Shown in pieces: positions 1-10,714 of a stretch of DNA of 64,000 nucleotides (position 1 is its first letter; each line of letters opens with the position of its first letter). The notes under the pieces were generated by a model, which saw only the letters and a list, made by a program, of their open reading frames with translations, did not search any database and was not told the DNA's origin. Source of the stretch: Capsicum annuum (lineage: Eukaryota > Streptophyta > Magnoliopsida > Solanales > Solanaceae); assembly GCF_002878395.1 (NCBI RefSeq), contig NC_061118.1, positions 127,645,362 to 127,709,361 of the forward strand, read 5' to 3'. The position numbers and the translations under genes were made by a program.

Positions 1-906
1 GAAAAATCATAACCAAGCATTTATAACCAAAACCCCCAAATTATATTTGAAAATCTAAAACCATACAATAATCAATTCATGAAAACATTGTATAAAACCA
101 TGCCTTTAGTTGGAACTAACAATGAGGGAGGCAAACATGCCTTAAAAAAAGAAGATGATGGAGAGTAATCACCAATATATGCCCTAAATTAATCCTTAAA
201 ATGAAACCCTAGCCTTCCCTTACACAAATGCCTTAGAGAAAATTGTAGAGTGTTTAAGAGAAGTTTCTAAGTGTTAATGAATAGAATAATAGGGAAAATA
301 ACCTCCCAATAGGAATATAAGTCCTGAGGCCTTATTAGGTTAAGTGGGAAAATATCCAGATTGCCCTTAATTAAACTCCTAAAAATCCTGTCAGGTAGGT
401 ACGACTATCCATACCTGTCATACCCACCAATACGAGTAGTACCACCACTCATAACCAAGGCCATCTCCCTTAGACCCAACATTACCCAAGGTATGACTCA
501 CCCCAAACTATGGTGTATCCAAGATTACGACTAGTACCCATGATCCATTACCCTAATAAAATATAGTCCCAAGAGGATTGAACACCGCCCACTATACAAT
601 TCCATGTTACGACTTGTACCCTTCCTTATGACTTTTGGTGAGCCACTCATACTTAGTTCCAAATTACGTTACCAAGCCTAAGATTAAATAAAGTAAACGA
701 ACAACCTAAATCCACTGTAATGACTCATAGCACCTAAGTCGTACCCATTTCAAAAATGAAATATAACACATCAACCAACATTGGTCAGCATACGACTAAC
801 TAATACCACTCGTATCCCAGTGTATGAGTCTTTTCCCTAGTCGTATCCTGTCTAGAAATAAGAAATCTAGGAAATTTTCTAAGGGATAGAAACCCTGATT
901 GATTCA
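1..906 (-). repeat. LTR1 copy a, 3' LTR of element G1 (cut by window edge)
   Basis: This is the long terminal repeat downstream of the G1 pol genes on the minus strand; its far end lies outside the window. The inner edge is set by TGAATCAATCAGGG starting at 906 on the minus strand, directly after a purine-rich tract. The stretch 1-906 aligns by eye along its length with 6990-7887, 12,300-13,236 and 60,300-61,180; the shared landmark 'aacaatgagg' is at 118-127 here. The part 390-870 is full of the word TACGACT/AGTCGTA in both orientations. LTRs supply promoter, polyadenylation and integration ends. Not coding. Confidence 0.8.
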
Positions 907-921
907 GTCTCCTCCACCAGG
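907..921 (-). promoter_or_regulatory. Polypurine tract of G1
   Basis: On the minus strand this reads CCTGGTGGAGGAGAC and abuts the TG start of the 3' LTR. Polypurine tracts prime plus-strand DNA synthesis in LTR retroelements. Position and composition fit; two pyrimidine interruptions suggest decay. Confidence 0.65.
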
Positions 922-1083
922 AACATTCATTGCCAGATGACAGATAAGGTAGTGTAATCACAAGCACACTCTATTTTAATTATCAAATATCAATCCAACC
1001 TTTACCAAGTTAGGTATCGCAGATGCAAAGATATTAATTTTCCCTTTAACAAACTAAGAAAATAAAGATGTATTCAAGAACAC

Positions 1084-1800
1084 GCACCCTCCGCATGAAT
1101 CCCAGGACTAAAGAACAGATTCGGATACATCGACTTCAAGTCCTCCTCTCCTCCCATGTAGCCTCTTCCATCTTGTGGTTCCACTATAGATCCTTAATCG
1201 AGGCCATATCCTTGGTTCATAAATGAAAAACCTTTTTATCAAAAATGTCAATCGAAATCTCATAATAAGACAGAGAATCAGAGATACCTTAGCCCTCCAA
1301 GGGAACCACCGAAGAAGGATCACCGAGACACATCCTCAACGCGGAGACATAAAATACCGGATGAATGGAGACCAAACCAGAAGGCTACTCTAATTCAAAA
1401 GAGACATTGCCAACCCTCTGCAAAATCATATAAAGACCAATAAATTAGGGACTGAGCTTCCACTTCTTACCAAACTGCATTACTCCCTTCATATGAGATA
1501 CTTTTAGAATACCTTATCCCCAACCTCAAACACCAAGTTTCTATGCCTTACATCCATGTAGGACTTTTGGCGACTTTGGGAAGCCTTAATCGTATCTCGA
1601 ATAACCTTTACCTTTTCCATATACTGATAAACCAAATCTGAACCAAACATGTCCGCCTCACTAAGCTCATACCAACAAATCAGAGATCTACAACTCCTAC
1701 CATGCCATGCCTCAAAAGAGACCATACTGATACTAGAATGATAGCTATTCTTGAAGGAAAACCCTACCAAAGGTAGATGCTAAATCCAATTTCCAACATA
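1084..1800 (-). pseudogene. G1 integrase C-terminal region and chromodomain remnant
   Basis: Decayed C-terminus of a Tekay/Del-type polyprotein. The minus-strand frame 1770-1504 reads NSYHSSI, then GRSCRS, then SRQKSYMDVRHR and FEVGDKV, the usual order after the integrase core. Nearer 1300-1100 another frame reads EEDLKSMYPNLF, the tail that follows the chromodomain in this lineage. Chromodomains of chromoviruses are thought to direct integration to heterochromatin. Several frameshifts separate the pieces, so no product is expected. It is followed by the 3' untranslated part and the polypurine tract. Family assignment rests on remembered motif order, not on a search. Confidence 0.75.
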
Positions 1801-2660
1801 ATTAATCACACTTGACGGAAGCATATCTTCCATTGTCTAAATAGTCCTTTTCGCTTGCCCATCCATTTCAGGATGAAAAGCACTACTCAGACTCACCTTA
1901 GTATCCAATCCCTTTTGAAAAGACCACCAAAAATGAGATGAAAAATATGTAACACTATAAAAGATAATCAAAACAAGTACCCCATACAGCTTCACAACCT
2001 CCTGAAGATGCAACTTCACATAATCCTCAGCCAATATGGCAGCCCTCACTGACTAAAAGTGAGTAGACTTGGTTGTCCTATCCACGATGACCTAAATCGA
2101 ATCAAATTGGTTTCACAACCGAGGAAGACCGATAATGAAATCCATATTGTTCACCTCCCATTTCTGTTTGGGCAAATAAATTTCTTGATACAACTCTCTA
2201 GGCCTTATATGCTTAAATTTACACTCCATGCATTTGTCCACAAAATCATCTGCATCCTTTTTCATACCATTCCACTAATATATCTCTTTGAGATCATGAT
2301 AATCTTTGGTGAACAGGGATGAAAAAAATAGTGTGATTCATGCGCCTCAGCAAAAATCCTTTGTTGCAACCCGTCGACGTCAAGAACACACTACTACTCT
2401 TGGTAGTTTAAAGTACCATCACTGTTGGTCTCGAATACCATTACCTTTTATCCACCTATATCATTCTTGGTTTTTATCAAGATAGGATCTTTCACATCCT
2501 TTTCATTCATCTCTACACCAAGAGACAACCAAACTGCTTCATGTACCAACACATCATCATCCTTGGAGTCCAAGAGACAAAATCCAAGATTAGCCAAGTG
2601 GTGAATATCCTTCACTAATTCCCGCTTCTTCTTATATATATAACCAAAACTTCCCATGGA
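1801..2660 (-). pseudogene. G1 integrase core, catalytically dead
   Basis: The integrase would join retroelement DNA to the chromosome using a D,D,E metal-binding triad. Reading the minus strand from about 2320 down, NNMDFIIGLPR keeps the first Asp. The second site reads IIFYSVTYFSS where the family has ISDRG, so that Asp appears replaced. In FHPEMDGQAKRTI the catalytic Glu is Lys. Stops interrupt the frame near 2070 and 2110. The upstream frame 2657-2448 (starting near LVKDIHHLANLGFCLLDS) is the RNase H to integrase connector. The mutations make loss of function near certain. Confidence 0.8.
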
Positions 2661-3236
2661 TAATCTACTAAGAGAATCAACAACAATATTAGCCTTGCCT
2701 AGATGATTGTAAAGACTAATATATTAGTTCTTGAGAAGCTCTAACCATCTGATTGCTTAAGATTTAGCTCCTTCTTATTAAACACATACTGTAGACTTTT
2801 ATGATTACAAAAGATGTCTATATACACTCCATACAAATAATTCCATCAAATTTTCAAAGTAATAACCTCTACCAACAACTCCAAATTATGAGCAGGATAA
2901 TTTTGGTCATGCACCTTGAACTGCTTAGAAACATAGGCAATCACCTTTCAATGCTACATCAAAACACAACCAAGTCCCACCCTATATGCATTTTAACAAA
3001 CCATAAACCCCTCATTACCTTTAGGCATTGTAAAATTTGTAGTCAAAGTTAGATTATCCTTAAGCTTCTTAAAACTCCCTTCATACACTTCCGACCAAGA
3101 AAACTTAACCTTCTTCTGAATTAACTTAATCAAAGTAGCAGCTATTGAAGAAAATCTTTCTACAAACCACCTATAATACCAACCCAAACTCAAGAAGTTG
3201 CAAATATTAGTTAGAGTCGTGGTTCTAGGCTAACTT
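2661..3236 (-). pseudogene. G1 RNase H and RT-RNase H connector
   Basis: RNase H degrades the RNA template after copying. The minus frame 3193-2993 reads LGWYYRWFVERFSSIAATL and then VKFSWSEVYEGSFKKLKDNL, the connector between RT thumb and RNase H in Ty3 elements. It ends at PKGNEGFMVC, just before the RNase H catalytic Asp segment, which has slipped frame. The rest down to 2661 is recognisable only in fragments. It lies collinear between RT and integrase as expected. Confidence 0.7.
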
Positions 3237-3685
3237 CTTAACCACAACCACCTTTTGAGGATCCGCTATGACCCCTTCACTATAAATAATATAACCCAAC
3301 AAAGTTGCAATGTTAAACAAAAACTCACACTTGGTAAACTTGGCATACAATTGATGTTCCTTCAATGTCTAAAACATAACATGTAGGTGATTGGCATGAT
3401 CCATCTCACATTTAGAGTACACCAGGATGTCATCAATGATCACAATGACAAAAATATCTAAGAACTGCTTAAAAACCCTATTCATCAAATCCATTAATGC
3501 TGCTGGGGCATTAGTTAAACCGAATAACATGACTAAGAATTCAAAGTGCCCATACCGAGTAGGAAATGCTTTCTTAGGGATATCCTCCTCCCTAATCTTA
3601 AGTTGATGATAACTAGACCGAATTTCTATCTTAGAAAATAACTTGGCAGCTAAGAACTGATCAAACAAGTCATCTAAAAAATAAG
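3237..3685 (-). pseudogene. G1 reverse transcriptase, N-terminal part deleted
   Basis: The minus frame 3668-3369 shows RT palm and fingers motifs in order: [35 protein letters not shown], then [13 protein letters not shown]. The second motif with paired Asp (IIDD) is intact, but the first palm motif has Glu in place of the usual Asp (SKID to SKIE). The protein starts abruptly at LDDLFDQF: the fingers region and the protease-RT linker are missing, because protease sequence is fused almost directly to it near 3680. A functional enzyme is excluded. Confidence 0.85.
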
Positions 3686-3990
3686 AGTGTAACCAATAAA
3701 TCTAAAAAATAACATTAAAATCCACCATATCCATCTTAAATAGATCTACCAAGATTTGTTTACTACCAACAGATACCATATACCCTCTATAGACTCTTTT
3801 ATCAATAACCGAGTCACTTACCAGGGTAGAAACAGAAAAAGGATCCGAAATAATCTTAGGATCAAAACCAAAACATATAGCCATATATGGGGTCACATAG
3901 GAAAAAGTGGACATCAAATCAAGAAGATAATACATGTCACAAGTGAAGAATTGTAACATACCAGTCACGACATCACGTGATGCCTCAGAT
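3686..3990 (-). pseudogene. G1 retroviral-type aspartic protease remnant
   Basis: The minus frame 3968-3702 starts TGMLQFFTCDMYYLLDL and continues STFSYVTPYMA, VSTLVSDSVIDKRVYRG, and VDLFKMDMVDFNVIF. This is the layout of the Ty3 protease (active site Asp, then SYVTPY, then the flap-like VYRG). The Asp survives but the next residues read LM where the family has a G before ST, so the active-site loop is damaged. After VIF comes a stop and IYWLHS, matching the usual GMDWLH, and then the jump into RT. Confidence 0.8.
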
Positions 3991-5208
3991 TTCTATTTAA
4001 ATACAGGAGTAGATTCCAATGTCGTATCACTAGCTTTAGTAGTAGATGATAAAGCAACAAGAGCTTTTACCTCTCTTGAAGCACCCCTACAAATCAGATA
4101 GTTTCTGAGACTAAGGCCTGGCTGTCCAAATTCAAAACATCTGTCCCTCCCTTCATCTCAAAAGCCCCAATGAAGACGACCACAGAACCGACAAAGGGGA
4201 CACAAGAAAGCCAACTATGCCCCACTCTCTTGAGATTGGTCACATTATGTCTAGAAATTATTACCACATTGACGAAGCCTGTCACCCGACTACTTTGAGT
4301 AAGGAGCACTAGCAGTAGATAAGAAACCATAACTCCTCTACTACTTCTTAGCCATTTGCCGCCATCCTGACCACCTTGCTACAGAGTATAACCTGCTTAG
4401 AGAATCTTCTCCTCTTACCTAGCCTTTCCCCAAACTCTTCCTATTTTCTTTATTCATCCTCCACCTTTACATATTGACTACCAACCTTAAAATATCTTTA
4501 TCCTTAATCAGCAAAGGAGTATTTCTTTTAAGGTTCAAATATCGAGATAGCCCAGATATGAACTTTCTCATCCTCGCCCTCATATTAGCCACGAAATTTA
4601 TAGAATACCTGGACATCTATTTAAATTTCAAGGCGTATTCCTTGACAGGCATTTTTCCTTACTTAAGATTCACAAACTCCTCCATCTCCACTTCCCTCAT
4701 CTCCTAAGGAAAGAAGTAATATAAACAAGTATAACTCGTTAACATCATCTCTATCCCTATCCCACTCCTTGTACTATTGGTACACAATATCTATGAGCTA
4801 ATAAGCTACAAAATTTACCCTTTCTACGTCAGTGTGCTACATTACTCTAAATATCATCTCCATTTTATCCAAAAAACCCTAAGGATCCTGCTCTACCTTC
4901 ACACCAGTAAAAGTAGGAGGATTCATCTTCATAAACTGGACAACACTTGTGGCCTCTGCAGATAGAACACTAGATGTATCTCGCTCAGTCTGAGCAGCAA
5001 CCAACTGAGCAATAGTATGAACCGACTGACAAAATTCCATATTTGTCACCTCACCTTAAGGAGGATGAGTAGGAACCAAAGGAACTATAGAACAATCAGA
5101 GATAGGATCCTGAGATCGGGAGCGAACTACAGGTGTAAGGCATAGTCCATCAATGTGATCCCCGGATGGGAAAGAAGGATTTTCTTGTGTTACAAATCGA
5201 CGAGGAAT
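3991..5208 (-). pseudogene. G1 gag (capsid/nucleocapsid) pseudogene
   Basis: Gag packages the element RNA. The start should be at 5208, where the minus strand reads ATTCCTCGTCGA; related element E has ATGCCTCC at the same site, so the start codon is now ATT. Near 4935-4700 the reading frame gives FMKMNPPTFTGVKVEQDP and then FRVM, TDVERVNFVAY, QYKEWDRDRDD, the retrotransposon gag fold, broken by stops. Near 4140-4095 the zinc knuckle CX2CX4HX4C has become C-F-L-Y, so only the first ligand is left. It precedes the protease on the same strand. Confidence 0.8.
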
Positions 5209-5405
5209 GATCTAAAAAGTGAAAAAACAAGGATTAGATGAAATTCCAAGACTTAGACTCTAGCTTGAAAATAGAATTCCAAGAAAGTAAAGTATTCTTA
5301 AATTTCCTATAGTCTCTCTCTTATTAGTATGGCGTGCTACATATCCCTAAAAGAGACTCTACCAGACATGCTTTTGTGGACTCCTAATTGACCATGAACA
5401 TAAAT

Positions 5406-5417
5406 ATATGATACCAA
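5406..5417 (-). promoter_or_regulatory. tRNA primer-binding site of G1
   Basis: The minus strand reads TTGGTATCA right after the 5' LTR end (CA at 5421-5420, two-base spacer). This matches the start of the site complementary to plant initiator-Met tRNA (TGGTATCAGAGC); the last bases are mutated. It primes minus-strand DNA synthesis. Confidence 0.75.
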
Positions 5418-5419
5418 CT

Positions 5420-7887
5420 TGACACGACCCAACTTGGGGCCTTGTCATAATGGGCGTCCCATGTCCAATCGAGATAGGAGACCACCCCTATTACCCAACC
5501 CAACCTCAAGTCATCCACCCTTAGTTGGCAGAATTTCAAACATAATACAAGATAGTGTAACCATCTAAATTAAAAACTCTAGGATAGGTCTATTACCGAG
5601 ATCGGCCTAATCGAGTTCAACCGCCCAAAATCCATCTAATAACCAAACCAAACCATAAACCAATCAACCAAATAATAACCAAACCAAATACCATAAAATA
5701 ACATAAAAATAGGAATAGTGAGAAATTTAGTCCACTAGTATCAGCCCCAATGCTAATTCCAATACCAAGGCTGACCAATACTGATCCCGCCCATAAAACC
5801 CATAGTAGCTCCACAAAAGCCTCTAACCAAAAGAATACAAAAATCCAATAGGCACATGCCCCAAACCATAGCCAAAACCAATATCTATAAATGAACTAAT
5901 GTATGAAATAACCTCAATTAAATGGAGCCTTCCAAAAATATGAAAGCTCACCACTTCAATCATGTAGCTGATCATGAATGTCTGATAGCTAAGAAGGAAG
6001 AGTAAAATGGTCGGTTCCTACATTGCATAGGGATACAGTCGCCTAAAGAAGGGTTTGTAGGTCAATGTTAGCATGAAATTAGGATAGGGATAAAATAATG
6101 CCAACCAATAAACAAACCATATGTATCTAAATCATACATATATAAAAAAAACTATATCGGGAAAGGAAAAAGGGTTTAGAATGCATTTAAAACCATTTAC
6201 CTAGGTATGTGAAGCTTAACTATCGTTAACCACCCATAGGCTATATGGGTCTAGTGTAACCCCCTAAATGAGCCTCGATACGTGTAGCTGCATAGACTGA
6301 AGATACCATTAGAGTAGGGATTCCCAAGTACCCTTACCCTCGATGATACAATTGTACAGTGTACTTAGGGAATTCCCATGTATCTCATAGTATCATACAA
6401 GGTACCCTTGACCTACCTCTCATGTTGACAAACATGAGTTTTCGGTGTTAGTTCATTGAACACCCACCTTCATAGGTAGCTATCATACCCCGCCGTTATT
6501 GCCCAATCAAAACCATTTCCAACCAACCAAACAATTGTTGTTAACTGAGGCTATACATAGTGGTCTCGTCATACCATCTATAACTTGCAAGAATTATCCT
6601 TTGCCAAACCATTTTGAGATCAAACGAGTCCCACATACCCGTAGATCAAATTACCAATTAACTTGGTGAAGTCCTTTGTACCCCACAAGTGTTCAATTAT
6701 TATGATTACTTGGGGGATTCCATTGACCTTACAAGAATGTTTGTTAAACAAAAACCAATCAATTTTGACCATTCCACACCATTGAACCATTAAGGGTCCT
6801 ATTACCAAGTTTAAACCATGCATAAGTTCCATTAAAATCCAATAATGTAGCGAAAAAATTCTCATAGGCATTTTATCAAACATATTGGGGGCATAGTATT
6901 TCCTAAACCAATGCCAATTACCAAATAACCTTTCCCATGAAACCAATTATCAAAAAATAATTAATAAAGCATATAAAAGTGTAATTAAATCATGGGAAAA
7001 CCACATCCAAGCATTTATAGCCAAAACCCCTAAATTATATTTGAAAAACCAAAACCATGCGATAATCAAACCATGAAAACACTGTATAAAACCACGCCTT
7101 TAGTTGGAAATAACAATGAGGTAAGAGATCATGCCTTAAAAAACAAGATAATGGAGAGAAATCACCAACACTAGCCCAAAATTAATCATTAAGACTAAAC
7201 CCTAGCTTTCTTTTACCTAAAAGCCTTAGAGAGAATTATTGTCTGTTCAAAAGAAGTTTCTAAGTTTTAATGAATAAAATAATAAAGCGAATAACCTTAC
7301 AATAGGAATATTAGTCGTAGGGACTTATTGGGATAAGTGGGGAAATATCTAGATTGCCATTACTTAAACTCCTTAAAATCCTGCCAGGTAGGTCGACTAT
7401 CCAAACAAATCATACACTCTAATACGAGTGGTAACCACCACTCGTACCCAAGGCCATCTCCCTTGGACCCAACACTATCAAAGTTACGACTCACCCCAAA
7501 CCATGTTGTATCCAAGTGTACGATAAGTACCCATTATCCATCCCCTAGCAGAATAGAATCCCAAGAGGATTGAATACAACCCACAATACGAGTCTATGGT
7601 ATGACTCGTACCTTAGCTCACCACTCTTGGGGAGCTACTCTTACTCGCATCCAACTTAAATTACCAAGCCTAAGATTAAATAAAGTAACTTAACAAATCG
7701 TATCCACTGATACAACTAGTACCAAAAAAGTTGTACCTCTCCAAATCCAACCCATTAACCAACAGTGGTCAGCATATCACTAACTCATACCACTCATATC
7801 CTAGTGTACGAGTCATTTCCCCTCATCGTATCCTTTCCAGAGACCAGAAATCTAGGAAATTTTCTAAGGGTGAAAAACCTAAGGTGG
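5420..7887 (-). repeat. LTR1 copy b, shared between G1 and G2
   Basis: This ~2.47-kb LTR is the 5' LTR of G1 and sits where the 3' LTR of G2 should be. It ends on the minus strand with GGGTCGTGTCA at 5420, followed by the primer-binding site. Its other end (about 7887) abuts G2 RT sequence with no polypurine tract. It aligns by eye with 10,715-13,236. At 7423-7446 it has a perfect hairpin, TACGAGTGGT-AACC-ACCACTCGTA. Small ORFs inside it (for example 5617-5814, 6620-6946) have no recognisable motif and vary between LTR copies. Confidence 0.85.
7423..7446. repeat. Perfect 10-bp hairpin in LTR1b
   Basis: TACGAGTGGT, loop AACC, ACCACTCGTA. The same place in LTR1a (about 430-451) and LTR1c (about 12,752-12,775) has degenerate versions. 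See the findings on hairpin blocks. Confidence 0.9.
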
Positions 7888-8640
7888 TTCAGCAGCTATC
7901 ATCGAGAAACCTTCCAAGAACAGCCTATAATAACCAACCAAAATTAAGAAGCTTAGAATGTTGGTTGGAGTCATAGGTCTAGGACACCTTTTAACCATGA
8001 CCCCCTTTTGTAGATCCACCATGATTCCTTCACTAGAAATAATATGACCTATAAAAGTTACACTATCCAACCAAAACTCACACTTTGAGAACTTGGCATA
8101 CAACTATTGCTCCTTCAAGGTCTGCAACACCACACAAAGGTGATTAGAATGATCCACCTCAATCTTAGAATACACCATGATGTCATTAATGAACACAATG
8201 ACCAAAAGATAAGGAAACTGCCTGAAAACCCTTTTCATCAAATCCATAAATTTCATCGAGAAATTAGTCAAATCGAATGACATAACCAAGAACTCAAACT
8301 TTCGATACCAAGTTCAAAAGATTATATTAGGGGTATCCTCCTCCCTAATGTTAACCTAATGATACCCAGACCGAAGATTTATCTTAGAAAAGGATTTCGC
8401 ACTTTGCAACTGATCAAACAAGTCATCCATCCTTAAAACATGACACTTGTTCTTGACTGTTACCTTATTCAATTTCCAATAGTCAATGCATATTTGAAAG
8501 AAATAATCCTTCTGGCGCATGCATAAAACTAGTGCACCCCAAGGGGACTCTCTAGAATGGATAAAACACGTATCTAAAAGATCCTTACGTTGCTTCATAA
8601 ATTTCCTCAACTCAGTCAAAGCTATTCTTTATGGAGGAAA
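7888..8640 (-). pseudogene. G2 reverse transcriptase pseudogene
   Basis: RT in three frames. 8619-8356: [48 protein letters not shown] and [11 protein letters not shown] (first palm Asp is Asn). 8289-8104: FDLTNFS and then LVIVFINDIMVYSK, where the catalytic pair FIDD has become FIND. 8103-7879: YAKFSKCEFWLDSVTFIGHI, GYYRLFLEGFSMIAA. Thus both palm motifs have lost an Asp. The sequence stops at the end of the RT thumb and runs straight into LTR1b; RNase H and integrase are absent from this copy. Confidence 0.85.
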
Positions 8641-8956
8641 AGATATTGGAAGAGTTTAATCTCCCTAACTGGAGAAACACTAGTAATATCATCCAAAAAG
8701 ACCTTAGGGACTCATTTACCATCGAGACTGAATGTAAGAAAAACCCTTTTGAGTTAGAATCTTTAACCTAGAGCAGATAATAAAGACACTATTAAGAGAT
8801 TAACCACTGAGCTCAAAGATAAGAAATAACCCCCCCCCCCCCCAAGAGCTAGAGAACCACATTCCCACTCAATAATCAATTCACCAGGAAACCTAAAGAC
8901 AACTTATGGATCCAACAATCTAAGGACACCTAACAAGAGTGAAACCAATCAATCCC
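8641..8956 (-). pseudogene. G2 protease-RT linker, decayed
   Basis: Collinear with the protease-RT linker of this family, but no frame is long enough to translate with confidence. It holds an uninterrupted run of 14 C (8830-8843). Confidence 0.5.
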
Positions 8957-9235
8957 CTAAACAACATCAAAATCCATCATATAAAGTTCAAATAAATCCA
9001 CCAAAGTCTGCCTACTACCAATAGATATCGCGCACCCCCTATAGACTATATTAGTAATCACATAGTCACCTACCGGGGTAGAAACATAAAAAGAATCTAA
9101 AATAACATTGGGATAAAAACCAAAATACATAACCACAAATGGGGTAACATAAGACAGAGTGGACCCCAGATCAAACAAACAAAATATGTCATGAGAAAAG
9201 AATTGTAACGTACCAGACATGACATCAAGTAATAC
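8957..9235 (-). pseudogene. G2 aspartic protease remnant
   Basis: The minus frame 9220-8957 begins SGTLQFFSHDIFCLFDLGSTLSY, keeping the Asp and Gly of the active-site loop (FDLGST; family usually FDPGST), then VTPFVVMYF, VSTPVGDYVITNIVYRG, SRQTLVDLFELYMMDFDVV. It is better preserved here than in G1. Overlapping 9312-9097 is another frame of the same DNA. Order gag-protease-RT is as in G1. Confidence 0.8.
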
Positions 9236-10508
9236 CTCATATTCCTAACGAGTACCAAGAGCATATAACTCATTCTAACCTGCACTGATACTAGAAGAAA
9301 AAACAAATGCATATGTAGTATGCAAAAGCAAAAAATAAAGAAACTGAAGCCTTACTTTCTCCTAAAGAACCCTTACCAACTGGACAATTTCTATGCATAT
9401 GGAATGGCTGTCCATATTTGAAAAAGCTATCCCTTACTTCATCATTGAAACCCTTGTACAACCTACCACACAACTACAAAGAGGCCAGATGAAACTGATT
9501 GAGCCTCATTTGCCTGAGATTGGGCACCCTGTGCCCAGGAATTATCGCTACCTTACTGACGCGTATCATTGGACTATTTCTGGTAAGGAAAACTAGCTAT
9601 AAAAAGAGAACTAGAACTCTCTTACTTTTTCTTTAGTCATTTACTGCCATCCCGACCACCTTATTATTGAGAACCACCTTATTCAGATGACCTGAACTTC
9701 TTACCCTGCCTTTCCCTAAAATAACCTATTTTCTTTTTTATTGCTCCACCTATAACATATCAACAATCTACCTTGAAATATCTATCTTCTTGATTAATAA
9801 TGTAGTCTTGGTTTTAAGGATCATCTTCTGAGACAGTCTTGAAATGAACTTTCTTATCTTTGTCCGTATGCCAGACATTATATACAGAGCATACCTTGAT
9901 AACTAATGGAACTTCAAGCCATATTCCTTAGCAGATATTTTTCCCTTACCTTAAATTAACAAACTCCTCCTCTTTTGCTTCCCTTAACTGTAGAGGAAAG
10001 AAGCGGTCTAGAAAAGCATTAGAGAAAGTCTCCCACAAAATTGATTCCTCAACTTCAACACTTATCCTACCCTACTCCTCTTACCATTAGTATGCCACAT
10101 CCTTAAGCTAGTAAACAACAAAATTCACCCCTTCCATATTCGTGTCCTGCATCACCTAGAAGATTTTCCTTATTTATCTACTAAACCTTGATGATCTTCC
10201 TCTATATTTACACCGGTAAACATAGGAGGATTCATCTCTATAAATTGGCCAACACTTGTGGCCACTTCAGATGGAACACCAGATACATCCTTCTAAGCCT
10301 GAGCAGCAACCAACTGAGCAATAATATAAATCAATTGGTGAAATTACATATTAGTCACCTCACCCTGAGGAGGACTAGTAGCAACTAGTGGAACTTTAGA
10401 TATATTAGGGGCTAGAACCCTTGACCGAGTAAGGATCCACTGAGTAGTATGTTTCCCTTCAACATTGCCCCCAATTGGGACAAAAAAGTTACCTTGGGTC
10501 TCAGACAT
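9236..10508 (-). pseudogene. G2 gag pseudogene
   Basis: Gag starts with an ATG at 10508 (MSETQGNFFVPIGG) after a leader that follows the primer-binding site. The zinc knuckle near 9440-9390 reads FFKYGQPFHMHRNCPVGKG: the last two ligands of CX2CX4HX4C remain, the first two cysteines are F and Y. The middle is decayed with many stops. Start placement is supported by the same position in G1 (5208) and E (45,715). Confidence 0.75.
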
Positions 10509-10704
10509 GATCTGAAAACCAAACAAACCAAGAGTAGAAAGGACCTTAGACCCTACAGCTTTAAAATAGAATACAAAGAAAGTGAAAAATTGTTAAATGC
10601 CTTATAGCCTCTCCCTTATGAGTATGGCGCACTACAAAACCTTAAAAGAGACTCTACTTAACATATTTTTGTGGACTCCCAATTTACCATGAACAAAAAA
10701 CAAT

Positions 10705-10713
10705 AATACCAAC
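10705..10713 (-). promoter_or_regulatory. tRNA primer-binding site of G2
   Basis: The minus strand reads TTGGTATTA two bases after the LTR1c end, a mutated initiator-Met tRNA site as in G1. Confidence 0.7.
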
Positions 10714-10714
10714 T

